From: Symbiodinium sp. CCMP2592
Taxonomy: Eukaryota; Sar; Dinophyceae; Suessiales; Symbiodiniaceae
Reading direction: 5' to 3'
Assembly: GCA_905221615.1 (NCBI GenBank)
Contig: CAJNDT010005914.1
Coordinates: forward strand, 1,540,556 to 1,604,555
Length of the DNA stretch: 64,000 nt
This document shows, one piece after another, positions 9,799-21,284 of the stretch. A program made the position numbers and the translations under genes. The notes beneath the pieces were generated by a model, which saw only the letters and a list, made by a program, of their open reading frames with translations, had not been told where the DNA came from and did not search any database. Numbering within the stretch: the first letter of the stretch is position 1; each line of letters starts with the position of its first letter.

Positions 9799-11479
9799 TG
9801 ATAACCTGTGGTGATTGTAACACTACCCTGCGACCGGAACATCCCGTCAAGGGCTGAGAGGCTCAGCGGCTGGCTCCAGGGTGTCGGAGGAGGTCCACCC
9901 GTTCGGAGGAGGAGTGGCGCTCGACGGCATGCAGTGGGCGAAGATTTTCGCCTCTACGTCCGCTGCTGCCGACAATGTCATCCTGGAATAGGCCTCGTGC
10001 GCAGTATTCAACCGCAATGGCAAGTTGTGCTTAAAGGATTATGCGTTGATTAGAGTGCCTCCCCGGGGAACTTACCTGGCTTTTGCACCGCCTGCACGTT
10101 CGGCCACGCGTCAAATGGCTCTTAAAGCTCTTGCTACGGCAGAGGGCAGCGGGGAGCCGGATGACTGCTGTAGCGGGTTTGTTGTACTGCTGACGAATGT
10201 GTTTTGCACCTGCTACTAAGTAGAGCCTTCGTGGAGACGCCTGACGAGCGCTTTCCGATCGGCCTATGTCAGCATGAAACTCTGGTTGTGGGAGTATGTG
10301 TGGAAGCGAGCTCGACGTAGTTTTTTGCTAGGTGGGATTCTTGCTTCAGCGAATGTCGTCTCAGCAGATCACGAAGAGACCTGACGGAGGTCTCGGGTTT
10401 GGGAGGGCTCAACTTGAGGCTGTCGCCGGTCGCCGAGCACTGGGCACGAGCGCTTAGTGATGCACAGATTCAACTGTTTCAGAAAGCCACGGAGGCACAG
10501 GTTGCACGTAGGCATTCCCGCGACTGAATGCTTCCCCGCATTGAACTGCTCGGGTGCAGCTTCTGGCCGCGACTCCTCCGGGTGATGCAAGGCAATGTGA
10601 ATGTCCAATGCTTGAGTGTGACCACGGAGTGGCCGCTTCTATGTCATGTGGCTCCTGTTTTCAGCTACGCAGTCCAAGGGTGGCATAGCAACCTACTACT
10701 ACTTCCAGCGAGGAGATCAAGCTGGGGCTGATGCAGACTTGCCACAGCCGCAAGCGATGCTTCGAAGAGAGGAACCTTTGCCGTTGAGAGCTTTACGACT
10801 TTACGAATGTGCTGATACTTGCGCCCCGCAGCCTCAATTCTATGTTGTATGTGTCACATGGAGGTCAAGTCTGTTCTTGTAGGCAATGGCTGTGCCCACC
10901 TAAACGTGAGAGGTGTGTGTGCAAAGCGAGTGTTCTTGGCCTAGTGCCTGCAGTCAACGATGGTAGTTAGGCTTTCCCTCCTTTGTGTAGGTGTGTTGCC
11001 GTGAAAGTTTGTCGGCATCTTTGCCTTCAGTCAACATATAAGAGCAGTTTTCTGATAGTTGACATCAGTTTACAGATGGCGAGCGATTCAAGCAACAATT
11101 CAATATTACAAAGTGTTTGAGGAAGTTCGGCCCTTTTTTGACTTCCCAACACCCGTGCCAATCATCCCGGACTTTCTGCAAATTGGGGTAAGGGGGGTCC
11201 ATGACGGGGCTTATGTTCTGAAGGATCTGAGGCGCCGTGATAACCAAACAAACCACAACTTTGTCCCGCGTGCCTGGAGTTTTCATTCTCTGCTTTGCGG
11301 GGGAAACAGCTTGTTTGGCTTGTCTGGTGCAGCCTGAGCGCGACCCGTCGGGGCTTTCGGACTGTTCTATTGGATTTCTGATTGTAAGCTGTCCACGTCG
11401 TAGGCTGCAGCAGCCTTCTTGGCGTGAGGCTGCAACTGGTATGGCGCCGGCCGGGCAGCGTTCGTCGGAATATGATTGG
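9799..11479. other. No recognisable gene
   Basis: Only short, unrecognised frames are present and no repeat structure is apparent. It lies between two LINE endonuclease relics of opposite orientation. Confidence 0.4.
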
Positions 11480-12090
11480 AATGGCGGTCTCCGGTAACAG
11501 AAAATTGTGGATGGGCGTCGTGTGCTTGACACTGGCCCCTGCGTCGTTTCATCTGACAAGGATGTAATTTGAATTGGCTTTTCTTTGCGCAGAATTCTTG
11601 ATCACGTACGATTTGCTGGAGGGTGGGGTCAAAAATATCATGGGATGTAGGGTTCGGGACGGCACAACCTATACCAGGGTGGGCTGTGTTTAGGGTGGAG
11701 TTGAAGTCTCCCTCGATGAGTCTGTGTCTGGCACCAAATTCAAACTGTGTGGTGCGTTCGGTACACGTGCTGACATATGCCAAGCACATCAACTGGCAGC
11801 TGACTCCGAGCGCGCGTGGCTCAGACTTGCGACAGCCTACCACATGTTCCTGTGTTGCAATGTTGCGGAATGCCTTGCGGGAGATCATGACCAGCGCGCC
11901 GTCGTGCTTGTCCGGTCCATCTTTGGCGTCCTGTCCAAAGCTGTGTACCCAACACCACTCCCCACAACGGAAGTCTTCTGTGGGCTTCCAATGTGTTTCT
12001 TACAAGTTCCCATTTGCCACTTGATGCAAGCCACGCCATCAGTTCTTGAACTGTACCTGGGGCCCAGCCTCCTACGTTCCAGCTGAAAGT
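11480..12090 (-). pseudogene. LINE endonuclease fragment (decayed, minus strand)
   Basis: Read on the minus strand, the segment passes through QELMAWLASSGKWELV (near 12045-12000), ALVMISRKAFRNI-like residues (near 11890) and IEGDFNSTLNT near 11710. GDFN is the Asp/Asn motif of AP-type LINE endonucleases, and the first block resembles the ELM.WL helix after the N-terminal strand. Frames change at least once. It is opposite in direction to the fragment at 9.4 kb, so the two are separate insertions or an inverted pair. Confidence 0.55.
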
Positions 12091-12980
12091 GTTAATCGCT
12101 GGCAGTGTCCTGTCTGCTGGGGCACTTGGTTGTCTGCCGCCACTGCAGAGGGAACTCTCACCCCCTACCGCAGCATGAAATCAAGCGAGCCGTCGAGGAT
12201 GCCGAGGCGACGTGCGTGCTCTCCTTCGTGGCCGTTTGGCGATGGCTGCTGTCCATGCTCCGGGCCAGTCGCAGCATTGGTGCTTGAACGATTGCCAAGG
12301 TTACAGGGCTGAAGCTGGAGGTTCACAAACCAAATTCATTTTACGGCAGCGCTGCCTGGGGCGTCGTCGCTGGCTTGCGGAAGTTTCAGGCGTGCCAGCG
12401 TGCCAGGTTGCAGCAGCCTCTGCCTCAAACGACGACGACGACTACTCTTCTTCCTAATTGCCGTAGTCCACTTTCTCCGCAGGAAGTCAAGACGGCATCA
12501 GTGCATGGACGAGGAGGTCGATCACAGCCAGTGCCTTGTATCGCCAAAAAGACGCAGGATGCGGAAGCACACCCAACCACAAGATCGCACGCAGGCAAGC
12601 AAGGATGGTTTCAACGCAACGTCGCAGGTATCTCATGGGGCGCCATTCGCGAATCTGTGCAACGGTATCTCATCGGGGTTATACTGGTGCAACGGAGCAA
12701 CTGGGGCCGAATCAGTGCTCGTGGCCACAGGCACATTCGGGAGAGACGTGCCTCACGCGCGATCTATGAACAAGGTCTTTACCGCTGTAGGCACCAGGTG
12801 GTGGCGGTGGCCCCGCGGGCCGACGCATCCACCGCTCAGCATTATTGGTACCATGATGAGCCCCGCGGCTCCTGTCGTGAGAAGCTATTGAATAGCTATT
12901 GCACTCTCATTCTCACGTCCATCATGGCTCATCGTCCGATGCTACCAGCTTCAAAAAGACTTGGGCCTGTGGGCCTCACG
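12091..12980. other. Unassigned region
   Basis: Overlapping plus-strand frames of up to 160 codons (for example 12400-12891) have no motif I recognise. Their ends run into the microsatellite that follows, which extends them artificially. Confidence 0.35.
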
Positions 12981-13087
12981 TCATCATCACCATCATCACC
13001 ATCATCACCATCATCACCATCATCACCATCATCACCATCATCACCATCATCACCATCATCACCATCATCACCATCATCACCATCACC
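12981..13087 (+). repeat. (CATCATCAC)n minisatellite
   Basis: About 12 copies of a 9-bp unit. It makes poly-His and poly-Ser-Ser-Pro in the two open frames; neither is taken as a protein. It marks the 5' truncation point of the LINE fragment immediately downstream. Confidence 0.9.
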
Positions 13088-13495
13088 GAGTGCAGCAATC
13101 CTGGGTGACGTTTAACCGCATCCGTCGAATGCTGGTGACCAAAGCACTACCGCTGCATGTAAGGGTTCGTCTTTGGACAGCTTGTGTGCGGCCAGTTCTT
13201 TTGTACGGTTTGAGTGCCCTGTGCCTGGACGCCAACTCTGCCTCTCGTCTACGAGCCCAGGTAGCGAACCAGCTTAGGTTGGTGGCCAAAAGCCCGGGTC
13301 ATATTACCAAAGAGACCAATCATCAGCTTCAGAGTAGACTAGGCGTGCCTGACATAATGCAGCATTTGTCTTCTCTTGTTGATAAGCGTGTTCGGCAGGC
13401 CAGGGGGGGACTCGGAGCCCAGCAGCCGCGTAGCGTTCAGGATTGGTGGTCCGACCTGGTTGCTTCTGCCAGCTGCTGCTACCCCCGCAACGCAG
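13088..13495 (+). pseudogene. LINE RT C-terminal (thumb) region
   Basis: The frame reads WVTFNRIRRMLVTKALPL, then RVRLWTACVRPVLLYGLSAL (about 13105-13220). The pattern LW.ACV.P.LLYGL is the conserved post-catalytic region of LINE RTs, matching CVWSTLTYGILELG and CVWPTLTYGVLEAG in the two large ORFs. It is followed by GHITKETNHQLQSRLGVP, the same HITKEN-like block seen in the 4610-codon ORF. The polymerase core is not present. Confidence 0.65.
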
Positions 13496-13519
13496 CAGAC
13501 GACACAGCTCACAGAGGTA

Positions 13520-14240
13520 ACGCTAATGCAGTGCAGCCCCACCGCATGCCCTCATTGCGGCGTAGTGTATGGCAGTCTACACGCATTTCGCACGCATATA
13601 GTCAAGACACACATTGAGCAAAGCAAGGCCTTAACAAAAAGCACGTACGTGGCCAGATCGTACCGTACCAATGATTTCATGCGTCACGCGAAGCAGGGCA
13701 AGCCTGAATGTCGCTACTGTAATAAACGTTTCTTTTTGTTGGAGAGCGTTTATGGGACACTGGCGCCAGCAATCATGTTCTGTCTACTTTAGCTCTGCCC
13801 TGCAGACACCCGCAGAAGGATTGACTCCCAACCAATCGGCTCCTGCATATGGGGTGCTCGCACCGGGGAGTCAGTCGGAGTCTACTTCTGCTGCAGCAGC
13901 TTCCTCACTCGACTTCCCAGCTGATGAAATACCGCTTGCACTCAGACCTGAAGTGCGAAAAGCAGTCAAGGAGGATGCTCGCAATCTGCTGCCTGCGCTC
14001 ATCAGATTTTGCAGGGACACTGCCCTGAGTGTCGTTACAAGTGTGCAGATCCCATGCACATTGCCCGTCATGCCAAGCTGCAGCATCCTGCGTATGCTGA
14101 ATCGGAAGCCTCGGTTAGACAGTGGGCCCAATGCCAAGCCGGTGGACCTGTCGGCCACCCGTGTCGTTGGTGCAAGAACAGCCCAACAAAGTGCCCGAGC
14201 TCATCAGAAAGCCTGTCCTGTCTTGTGGGCTTGCGGCCAG
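13520..14240 (+). pseudogene. Zinc-finger region of truncated LINE
   Basis: C2H2-type fingers in shifting frames: CPHCGVVYGSLHAFRTHIVK near 13540-13605, CRYCNKRFF near 13705, and CPECRYKCADPMHIARHAKL near 14020-14078. They match in position the finger array between RT and USP in the intact ORFs and probably bind element RNA or target DNA. At least three frames are used, so the copy is dead. Confidence 0.55.
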
Positions 14241-14269
14241 TTAATTCGCACCTTTAGCTCTCTCACAGA

Positions 14270-15376
14270 TGCCAGTCAAACCTTGCTCAGGCAGTATGGG
14301 CGTCGACCTCAAGGGAGCGGTGGAAGACCCGGAGCTTGTGAGAGCTCGCTTGGAGTTGCAGCAGTTCGAGGCTACAAAGCGCCTCCACAGGACTCTCCTC
14401 GACCCGAGACGCCGTCCACAGCCTCGGTGACAAGTCAGCCGGGTCTCTTTCAGACACCTCCGCCGGAGGCGGAGGCAATGGACACCAAGGAGGCCGACAA
14501 GCGGGGACACCGGGAAGGAGAGCCTTCTTCGCTGGCCGGAGCCCCACAGGCGAAGTGGCAGAGGGCCCAGGACAAAGGAGAGGGCAAGGGAGGGGCAGAC
14601 AAGAAGCTGGAGCTCCTCAGCGAGGTCGAGGCGCAACAGGCCACGCCCACAAGAAGGCAAGTCAGGTTTCCCAGCCAGAGACGGGGCGACTGGAGAGGTT
14701 CTTCGGGCGCGGGGAACCAGGACAAGTGGTGGACCAAAGACGCGCGCAGCGACACCGAGCTGAGGCAGATCCTGAAGGAGCTCTGTCGTCATCTGTCGTC
14801 TCGTTCTCCGCCAGTCAGACACGATTGCGTATCTGCAAGTGGATGTCGGCTTTATGATTTTCTTGAAGACGACCAGGACGTGGCCAAGGAATGGTCGATC
14901 GTCAAGTGCTTGCACCAGACGGCCCTGGACTGGCGCAAGAAGAAAGAGGCCTCCCCGAACGAGCTGAACGCAACGCTCCGCACGACCCTGGTCTGCTGCA
15001 TGATCACAGCGCTCTTGCACAGGATCAGCGAGCTGGAGAACAACGAAGCCGACCTCCTTCGACGGGAGAAGCTCGGGATCATGGAGAAAGGCCAGTTCCT
15101 CTACGTCCAGTGGAACCCGGAGCTCAAGAAGCACGAGCGTTCAGAACGCGAGCCCCTCGAGCTGACGGTGGTAAAGAAGCACCTGGAGACGGTCAAGAAC
15201 TGCCCTTCACTCTCGAGATCCACAATCGCTGTCAGGAGAGCCAGTTGGTCTACCAGGCCATCGAGCGCCTCTCGTACAACTCGGCGTGGCACCTGATCGG
15301 AGGCACGGCCAGGCCGGCGAAACTCGGCCGTGGACCTCTCGAGAAAGCCATAGAGGAGATGGCTCGGAAGCTTTGA
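14270..15376 (+). pseudogene. Homologue of the LINE overlapping-frame protein
   Basis: In the frame of 13671-15296 a helical stretch runs from AKEWSIVKCLHQTALDW (about 14884) through ATLRTTLVCCMITALLHRI to GQFLYVQWNPELKKHE (near 15090). A shifted frame then gives FTLEIHNRCQESQLVYQAIE and ends at 15376. This parallels, block for block, the alternative-frame proteins at 43787-44749 (WAYLQWSPKEQK, then VPWRLELSLRH) and 51464-52513 (WVFMAWDASSK, then VPWKMDVSLRH). Function unknown. A frameshift near 15200 breaks it. Confidence 0.5.
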
Positions 15377-15396
15377 GCCTCCCGAGTGACGTTGCC

Positions 15397-15564
15397 AGCA
15401 TCAAGCTTGGGAACCGAGCTGATTTCTGTTATGCCAATGCAGTCCTTAGCTCGGTGCTTCGGCTCTGCTCTCAGGCTGACTTCGCGCTTCGTCCGCCTTG
15501 CATGCACCTACGGCAAGCGCTGCAAGAGGTGTTCACTTGTCCAGGCAGGGTCCACCACGGCTGA
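15397..15564 (+). pseudogene. USP Cys-box fragment
   Basis: The frame of 15286-15564 contains IKLGNRADFCYANAVLSSVL near 15399-15458. NRxxFCYANA matches the nucleophile box of ubiquitin-specific proteases (N..CY.NA). It stops at 15564 before the QQDA and His boxes, so no protease can be made. Its frame differs from that of the preceding protein, as in the intact elements. Confidence 0.55.
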
Positions 15565-16276
15565 GATGTGCCGCCGTCCATGCGTCCCCGTGCTTCGAAC
15601 CTCAGCAGAAAGTGGTTTTGCGTGGCCTCTTCCGCTGTCATGTCCGACGTGGCTTGGATGTAGCGCTCGAGCTTCGATTGACTGCGGGTCTGCTGTCTGG
15701 CATCTAGTCAGCGCAAGGATGTATGCACCGGCTTTATTCTTTCCGCATCGCCAATCACATGATGTTGGGCTCCCCTGACACTCAGAACGTTGTAATGTCT
15801 TGAGTCGAGACGTTGCCCATGGTGCAGGATGGGCGAGCAAGGTGTACCGATGACCGAGGGAGACGCGCAAGCCAGAGCCTTGACCACTCATCCTGACCCT
15901 ACCCCTCACCCGGCCACACACACACACCCTGAATGCACATTCATGGTCAGCATATCCTCTTACATTACGACCTGCTATTTTTCAAACTTCTAAACCCCAG
16001 CAACTTACCTCAACGCTACAGTATATAGCCTCGACATCCTGGAAAGTCACACCCGGCAAAACATACTGCCATCCGCCTTTCACGGTAATCCTCTCGCACA
16101 CTGATGACACAGACTTTACCCGTAAAAATCACGACCCCATACTCACCAAGGTCCTTAAAATTCCAGAGTTCGTGAGCCCGCTCTCCATAGAGACGCGGTG
16201 GCCTCCGCCGTATGTCGTGTGGGCCAGCTGTTGTGCCAGGGTTGCCTGTTCTGATCGCCGGCCTTCATGCCGAACC
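15565..16276. other. No recognisable gene
   Basis: No motif or repeat I can support; a short CA run is at about 15915-15925. Confidence 0.4.
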
Positions 16277-16657
16277 CTACCAGGTTGGCGATCGCTTTTG
16301 GAACATCTCGTAGGCATCTGCGACCTGAGATGCAAGGATACTCCCAGGTGGAATATGGCTTGCTGAGCCGCTGAGCCCCTTCTCTTCCAGTTTGGCCAAA
16401 TTGACCGTATTCTGGAGTTTGTGGACCACATCGCCACGCAGCAGCTTCTGCAACTCTGCGAGTATGCGGACCGCCTGGAGTAGTGGAGTCCGGGTTTCGC
16501 CCGCCACTACTTTCCGAAGCTTCGTCGACCGCCACGTGTAGGCCCATGCGATGTCGGTCGTGAACCACTCGGCCTTCTTCAACGGCTCCCGACCTGGCTC
16601 TGCCGCCACTACTCTCTCAGCAGAGATGCATGTTGGTCTTGGCTTGAGTTTGAACAT
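16277..16657 (-). CDS. Hypothetical ORF (minus strand)
   Basis: An ATG-initiated frame of 126 codons; the downstream half (TPLLQAVRILAELQKLL, then VHKLQNTVNLAKLEEKG) looks like amphipathic helices. I recognise no family. Another minus-strand frame overlaps it, so it may be part of a frameshifted or intron-containing gene. Nothing nearby informs its role. Confidence 0.3.
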   Translation of the reverse strand: MFKLKPRPTCISAERVVAAEPGREPLKKAEWFTTDIAWAYTWRSTKLRKVVAGETRTPLLQAVRILAELQKLLRGDVVHKLQNTVNLAKLEEKGLSGSASHIPPGSILASQVADAYEMFQKRSPTW

Positions 16658-16740
16658 GTTTTCATGTCAAGGCAACTGAGTTTAGAGTTTTCTTTGGAAA
16701 GATTTTTATGCGGAAAATAAACCCCCTATCCCTTTGCATT

Positions 16741-17200
16741 AACCTTTTGTAAATGCTCAAAGGGTGAATCTGTCCCCTCATAGGGGTTTCCGATGGTTTC
16801 CGGTCTGGTTTCCGATGGTTTCCTGTAGTTTCCTATGGGTTTCCCATGGGTTTCCTGCGGTTTCCTCCAGGTTTCCGAGCGTTTTCTACACCTTTGTTGT
16901 GGTCTGCTTTGGTTTCCCATGAATTCTAGATAGAGATATGCTCCTCAAAAGTGAGTCTGTTCCTCGTACGGGGTGTCTGATGGTTCCCAGTCTGGTTTCC
17001 GATGGTTTCCTGTGGTTTCCTGTGGGTTTCCCACACGTTTCCTGCGGTTTCCTGTGACACCTTTGTTGTGGTCTGCTTTGGTTTCCCATGAATTCTAGAT
17101 AGATATGCTCCTCAAAAGTGAGTCTGTTCCTCGTACGAGGTTTCGATGGTTTCCTGTGGTTTCCTATGGGTTTCCCACAGATTTCCTGCGACGCCGGATC
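16741..17200. repeat. GGTTTCC-rich tandem repeats, ~170-bp unit
   Basis: Two or three imperfect units of about 170 bp, each built of degenerate GGTTTCC-type short repeats. The block ACCTTTGTTGTGGTCTGCTT recurs near 16890 and 17060. The block CTCAAAAGTGAGTCTGTTCC recurs near 16942 and 17110. Confidence 0.7.
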
Positions 17201-17267
17201 TTGGCAATGCTTTGCGTGGCTCGTGTAGTCATGACTGCGTTCGGAGCAGGCCAAGACATAATCGAAG

Positions 17268-19160
17268 TTTCTGAAGCAGGCGGCGAGGTTGAGATTCTGT
17301 AGTGCTTCCAATAAGCCCACTTCTGGGTCCGGAAATTGTCAGGATTGTGGTGGCTGTTGTGAAGGGGCCTCCAGAGTGCCGGGAGATCTTCTTTGGTTTG
17401 TTGATTTTCATACCACAGCTACACCATATCGGTGCTGTCGTTGCCTCAGAATCTGCAGCAGATCAAGATGCTCAAGCTGTAGTCGCTGTTGTGGCTGCTT
17501 AAAAAAGAGGAGAAGTTGTGACTTTCACAACACCTGTTGGCGGCCGTTCTTTGAAGTTCTTTGTAAATTGAGAATTCAATAAACGGGCAAAGTTCCGGGT
17601 AAAGAGCGGGGCCAAAAACGGGTCCAGAACTGGACGCGTTTTTGGAGCCATCTAACATTGGCACAATTCCCGCAGGCTCAGAAAACGGCCCCATTTTGGG
17701 GGCCGCATTTGTTCGCGGGGAACCACTTTCGAGCTCGTTGTCGGAATCGCAAAAATCTGGACACGCATCAAGGAATACCGTCCAATGTTACCATTTGGTC
17801 AGCAAGATGCAGCTGGATAACTCCAAAATGTAGCACCCAGTCACTGCTTGTCTTGAACACATCTTCGGTTCAAAAAATCAAATTGCAGCATGTGTTCTTG
17901 CCAACTGCAGGATTCGCTGCAGGATGCTGCAGCAACTGTGCCGGGAGATCTTCTTTGGTTTGTTGATTTTCATACCACAGCTACACCATATCGGTGCTGT
18001 CGTTGCCTCAGAATCTGCAGCAGATCAAGATGCTCAAGCTGTAGTCGCTGTTGTGGCTGCTTAAAAAAGAGGAGAAGTTGTGACTTTCACAACACCTGTT
18101 GGCGGCCGTTCTTTGAAGTTCTTTGTAAATTGAGAATTCAATAAACGGGCAAAGTTCCGGGTAAAGAGCGGGGCCAAAAACGGGTCCAGAACTGGACGCG
18201 TTTTTGGAGCCATCTAATATTGGCACAATTCCCGCAGGTTCAGAAAACGGCCCCATTTTGGGGGCCGCATTTGTTCGCGGGGAACCACTTTCGAGCTCGT
18301 TGTCGGAATCGCAAAAATCTGGACACGCGTCAAGGAATACCGTCCAATGTTACCATTTGGTCAGCAAGATGCAGCTGGATAACTCCAAAATGTAGCACCC
18401 AGTCACTGCTTGTCTTGAACACATCTTCGATTCAAAAAATCAAATTGCAGCATGTGTTCTTGCCAACTGCAGGATTCGCTGCAGGATGCTGCAGCAACTG
18501 TGCCGGGAGATCTTCTTTGGTTTGTTGATTTTCATACCACAGCTACACCATATCGGTGCTGTCGTTGCCTCAGAATCTGCAGCAGATCAAGATGCTCAAG
18601 CTGTAGTCGCTGTTGTGGCTGCTTAAAAAAGAGGAGAAGTTGTGACTTTCACAACACCTGTTGGCGGCCGTTCTTTGAAGTTCTTTGTAAATTGAGAATT
18701 CAATAAACGGGCAAAGTTCCGGGTAAAGAGCGGGGCCAAAAACGGGTCCAGAACTGGACCCGTTTTGGAGCCATCTAATATTGGCACAATTCCCGCAGGT
18801 TCAGAAAACGGCCCCATTTTGGGGGCCGCATTTGTTCGCGGGGAACCACTTTCGAGCTCGTTGTCGGAATCGCAAAAATCTGGACGCGGATCAAGGAATA
18901 CCGTCCAATGTTACCAGTTGGTCAGCAAGATGCAGCTGGATAACTCCAAAATGTAGCACCCAGTCACTGCTTGTCTTGAACACATCTTCGGTTCAAAAAA
19001 TCGAATTGCGACATGTGTTCTTGCCAACTGCAGGATTCGCTGCAGGATGCTGCAGCAACTCTGGAGGCCCCTGCGCAGCAGTCACCAAAATCCTGACAAT
19101 TTCCGGACCCAGAAGTGGGCCCGTGGAAGGCGCGTCAGAATCTGAGTTTGCTTCAGCAGC
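17268..19160. mobile_element. Non-autonomous inverted-repeat element
   Basis: The ends are long imperfect inverted repeats. The left arm, about 17268-17374, includes CCCACTTCTGGGTCCGGAAA then GGGGCCTCCAGAG. The right arm, about 19061-19160, is its reverse complement, running from CTCTGGAGGCCCC to TTTCCGGACCCAGAAGTGGG and on. Between them are three tandem 562-bp units. No frame inside looks like a transposase, so this resembles a MITE-like or foldback element. I could not define a target duplication. Confidence 0.6.
17379..19060. repeat. Three tandem 562-bp units
   Basis: Unit starts (CCGGGAGATCTTCTTTGG) are at 17379, 17941 and 18503, spaced exactly 562 bp. The copies are nearly identical, with a few substitutions and small differences near 18755-18765. 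Short repeated frames inside are not proposed as genes. Confidence 0.9.
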
Positions 19161-19164
19161 GGTT

Positions 19165-20636
19165 CGTTGAGTCCGCCGCCGTGGCTGTGGCCGCTCGGCG
19201 ATTGGACATGTCCAGCGTCAAGCATATATTTCCAAGGCAATCGAGAAGAACTGGAAAACCAGGTGTGGGCCCACAATGTTTGGAGCTTTCACAAGGTTTT
19301 CTCATTACATTCATTCCATTGAGGTCTGGGGCCGACCTTGTTGTCGTCGCCGACAAGGGTTTTGGCGCGCCGGCGAGCCGTGCAAGGGTTGTCGGGAGGC
19401 CGCTGCTCACATGTGATGATGACTTCGGGGCCTGCGCGGTTGGTTCAAGCCCCAGCAGATGTTCGCGACACTTGCACTTGAAAAGCTTTTCTTGGCCGTT
19501 TGTCGTGGAGACTCACATACATTAGGTCTTGGTAGGCTCATCCTTTGCTGTCAATGCTGTACATGACTGTACATAGTAGTATACTATACTAATATATGTA
19601 CAGCGAAGCCGACAGAAGTTTGCACGTGAGACCTCAGTTACCGAAGGACTTCAAGTAGGTTCGTCAGCAATGTGAAAGCATTCTTGTCTTGCCGTGCGTG
19701 CTCTCCAAAACACAGATCCGGAAGAACTTGTTCACCCTTTGGGCACGAGTGGAAGTATAATACTGCGATTGGCTGGGATGATGAAGTGTGGAGTGCTGTC
19801 GACGGTGCAGTTCGGTAATCGTGCTGTAAGTACAAGCCGTTATTTTCGGGAGATTTTCGAATCTTTATGATGAGAAAATTTCGGCTTACAGAACCTGCAC
19901 ATCCCGAAGTTTGGGAGTGGAAAATTTTTCTTGTGGCCACAGCGCTACAGGAATAGAGGGGGAGGGAGCGGGTGCCTTAATGAAGGTCCATGTGTTGCCT
20001 CCTTAGAGTGAGATTGTATCTATTGGCCTGTATCTTGGACTGCAGGCCTTTCTCTCGTGAGGTGAAGCGTGTTTACAGGACCGATCAAATCCCACCCGTG
20101 TGTATCTCAGAGCGTGGGAGAGTATGTCAGATGTGCCTTGATCCCTGGAGCGTTTTACTCTGTTTGAGAGGCCTCAAGATGGGCGAACAATCCGCAGCGG
20201 TCCCAGAACTGACTGGTGAGGTGGCCAGTGATCATTCCTGGAGTACCGACACACTGAGCCTGGTGGGTAGGCATGCGCACAGCCTACAGCTTCAGGTCTT
20301 CAGGATCTCCTTGCGCACTAATTGGCTTTTGAACTCAGTCATGGGCCGTCTGTCAGTTTTGGAGGATCAGGCGCTGCTAGCCCGGTGCTTCAACTTTTGG
20401 AAGTCCGACAGCGTAGTGCAGGTTGCCCGTAGTGCAAGTTGAGTGTGTGTGCATGCTCCACCTATGAAGAGGACTCGGTGATAGCCTCGGCATTCGCTTC
20501 CTGATTGAACGAAAGAAATAAGTCCGATGATGTGCCTACAGGACAGAGGCGAAGCGTGTTTAAATGGCTCAAAGTTGTTTTTTTCTCTCAAGCCAGTATC
20601 TCCAGCGAATTCATAGACGCACGCCTCCTCCCGTAG
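19165..20636. other. Mostly unassigned
   Basis: A 150-codon plus frame at 19990-20442 (ends LLARCFNFWKSDSVVQVARS) is open but unrecognised. A 31-bp imperfect direct repeat (core TAAGTCCGA.GATGTGC) occurs at 20516-20546 and again at 21167-21197. No RNA gene seen. Confidence 0.35.
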
Positions 20637-20638
20637 TC

Positions 20639-20830
20639 ATGGGCAAACGAGGTCGCCAAGCGACTCCATCCCCTGCGAGAGAGCAAGGCAGCAACGAGCG
20701 CAGTTCTGGGAGCAATGGGGGGAATGACAGAGTTGAGAGGTCCAGGTCTCCAGTTCAGCCGCCCCCCACCTGGAAATGGTGCTGGAAAGTAACAAACGGA
20801 GTCTGGTGGTGGTTGTGGTGGCGGGAATGA
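20639..20830 (+). CDS. Small RS/Trp-rich ORF
   Basis: From ATG 20639 a short frame reads MGKRGRQATPSPAREQ..., an Arg/Ser segment with RSRSPVQPPP, then WKWCWK and a WWWLWWRE end. It strongly resembles the minus-strand ORF at 54880-55125, which has KRKRG, RSRTPPP, WRWCWK and WWWKWWKQ in the same order. This argues for a genuine small protein family or a shared first exon. It lies just upstream of the RS-rich genes of the second YR element and may be its first exon or leader peptide. Function unknown. Confidence 0.4.
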   Translation: MGKRGRQATPSPAREQGSNERSSGSNGGNDRVERSRSPVQPPPTWKWCWKVTNGVWWWLWWRE

Positions 20831-21284
20831 AGCAGGGCCCGCTACCCGCTACCCGGTCGGTCCATTTACCAGGGGACGTCCTTCGTCCCGGATCTTCAGA
20901 ACTGAGAAGTTCCTGTTGAGCCGCCACAAAGATGAAGCATGAAAACAGACATGCAGGTCAATGTGAGTCGGGATGTCTTGTATAGCCGCTGGTTTCCAGT
21001 TGGAATTTCACGAGTGCACGAGGGCCACAACATCTGTGGTTGCCGCCAGTTGCCGGTCTCTTCACTTTGCTTGTGGTTCGAAAGAACTGCAACACATTCT
21101 AAGAGCATGGCCGGGTTTGCATTCAAACTCTTGCATCGACAGAATTTCGTTTGCTGCAGAGACAGGTAATAAGTCCGAAGATGTGCTTACAGGACAGTTG
21201 TTGCAGCTGAGGCCTCGATGCCTCGACCTTTGAATGTGCGGACAGTTCTGCTTCATGGTTCGCAGCCGTGCCTTCTCAGGAGAC

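Larger units (their letters stand above)
13088..15564 (+). mobile_element. 5'-truncated LINE with USP-type 3' end
   Basis: This is a third, decayed relative of the two large LINE ORFs at 32-53 kb. In order it has an RT C-terminal region, zinc fingers, a protein homologous to their overlapping-frame product, and the Cys box of a ubiquitin-specific protease. The endonuclease and RT catalytic core are missing, and it begins abruptly at a microsatellite. Frameshifts are frequent. Confidence 0.65.

Noticed and set aside
12961..13110. Poly-His and poly-Ser-Ser-Pro proteins
   Set aside because: Produced by the (CATCATCAC)n minisatellite in different frames.
17379..18960. Repeated 82-102-codon ORFs within the 562-bp units
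   Set aside because: Same frames recur because the DNA repeats; no motif, and units vary without regard to frame.
17379..19060. CRISPR-like array
   Set aside because: Units are 562 bp with no short spacers, inside an inverted-repeat element of a eukaryote.
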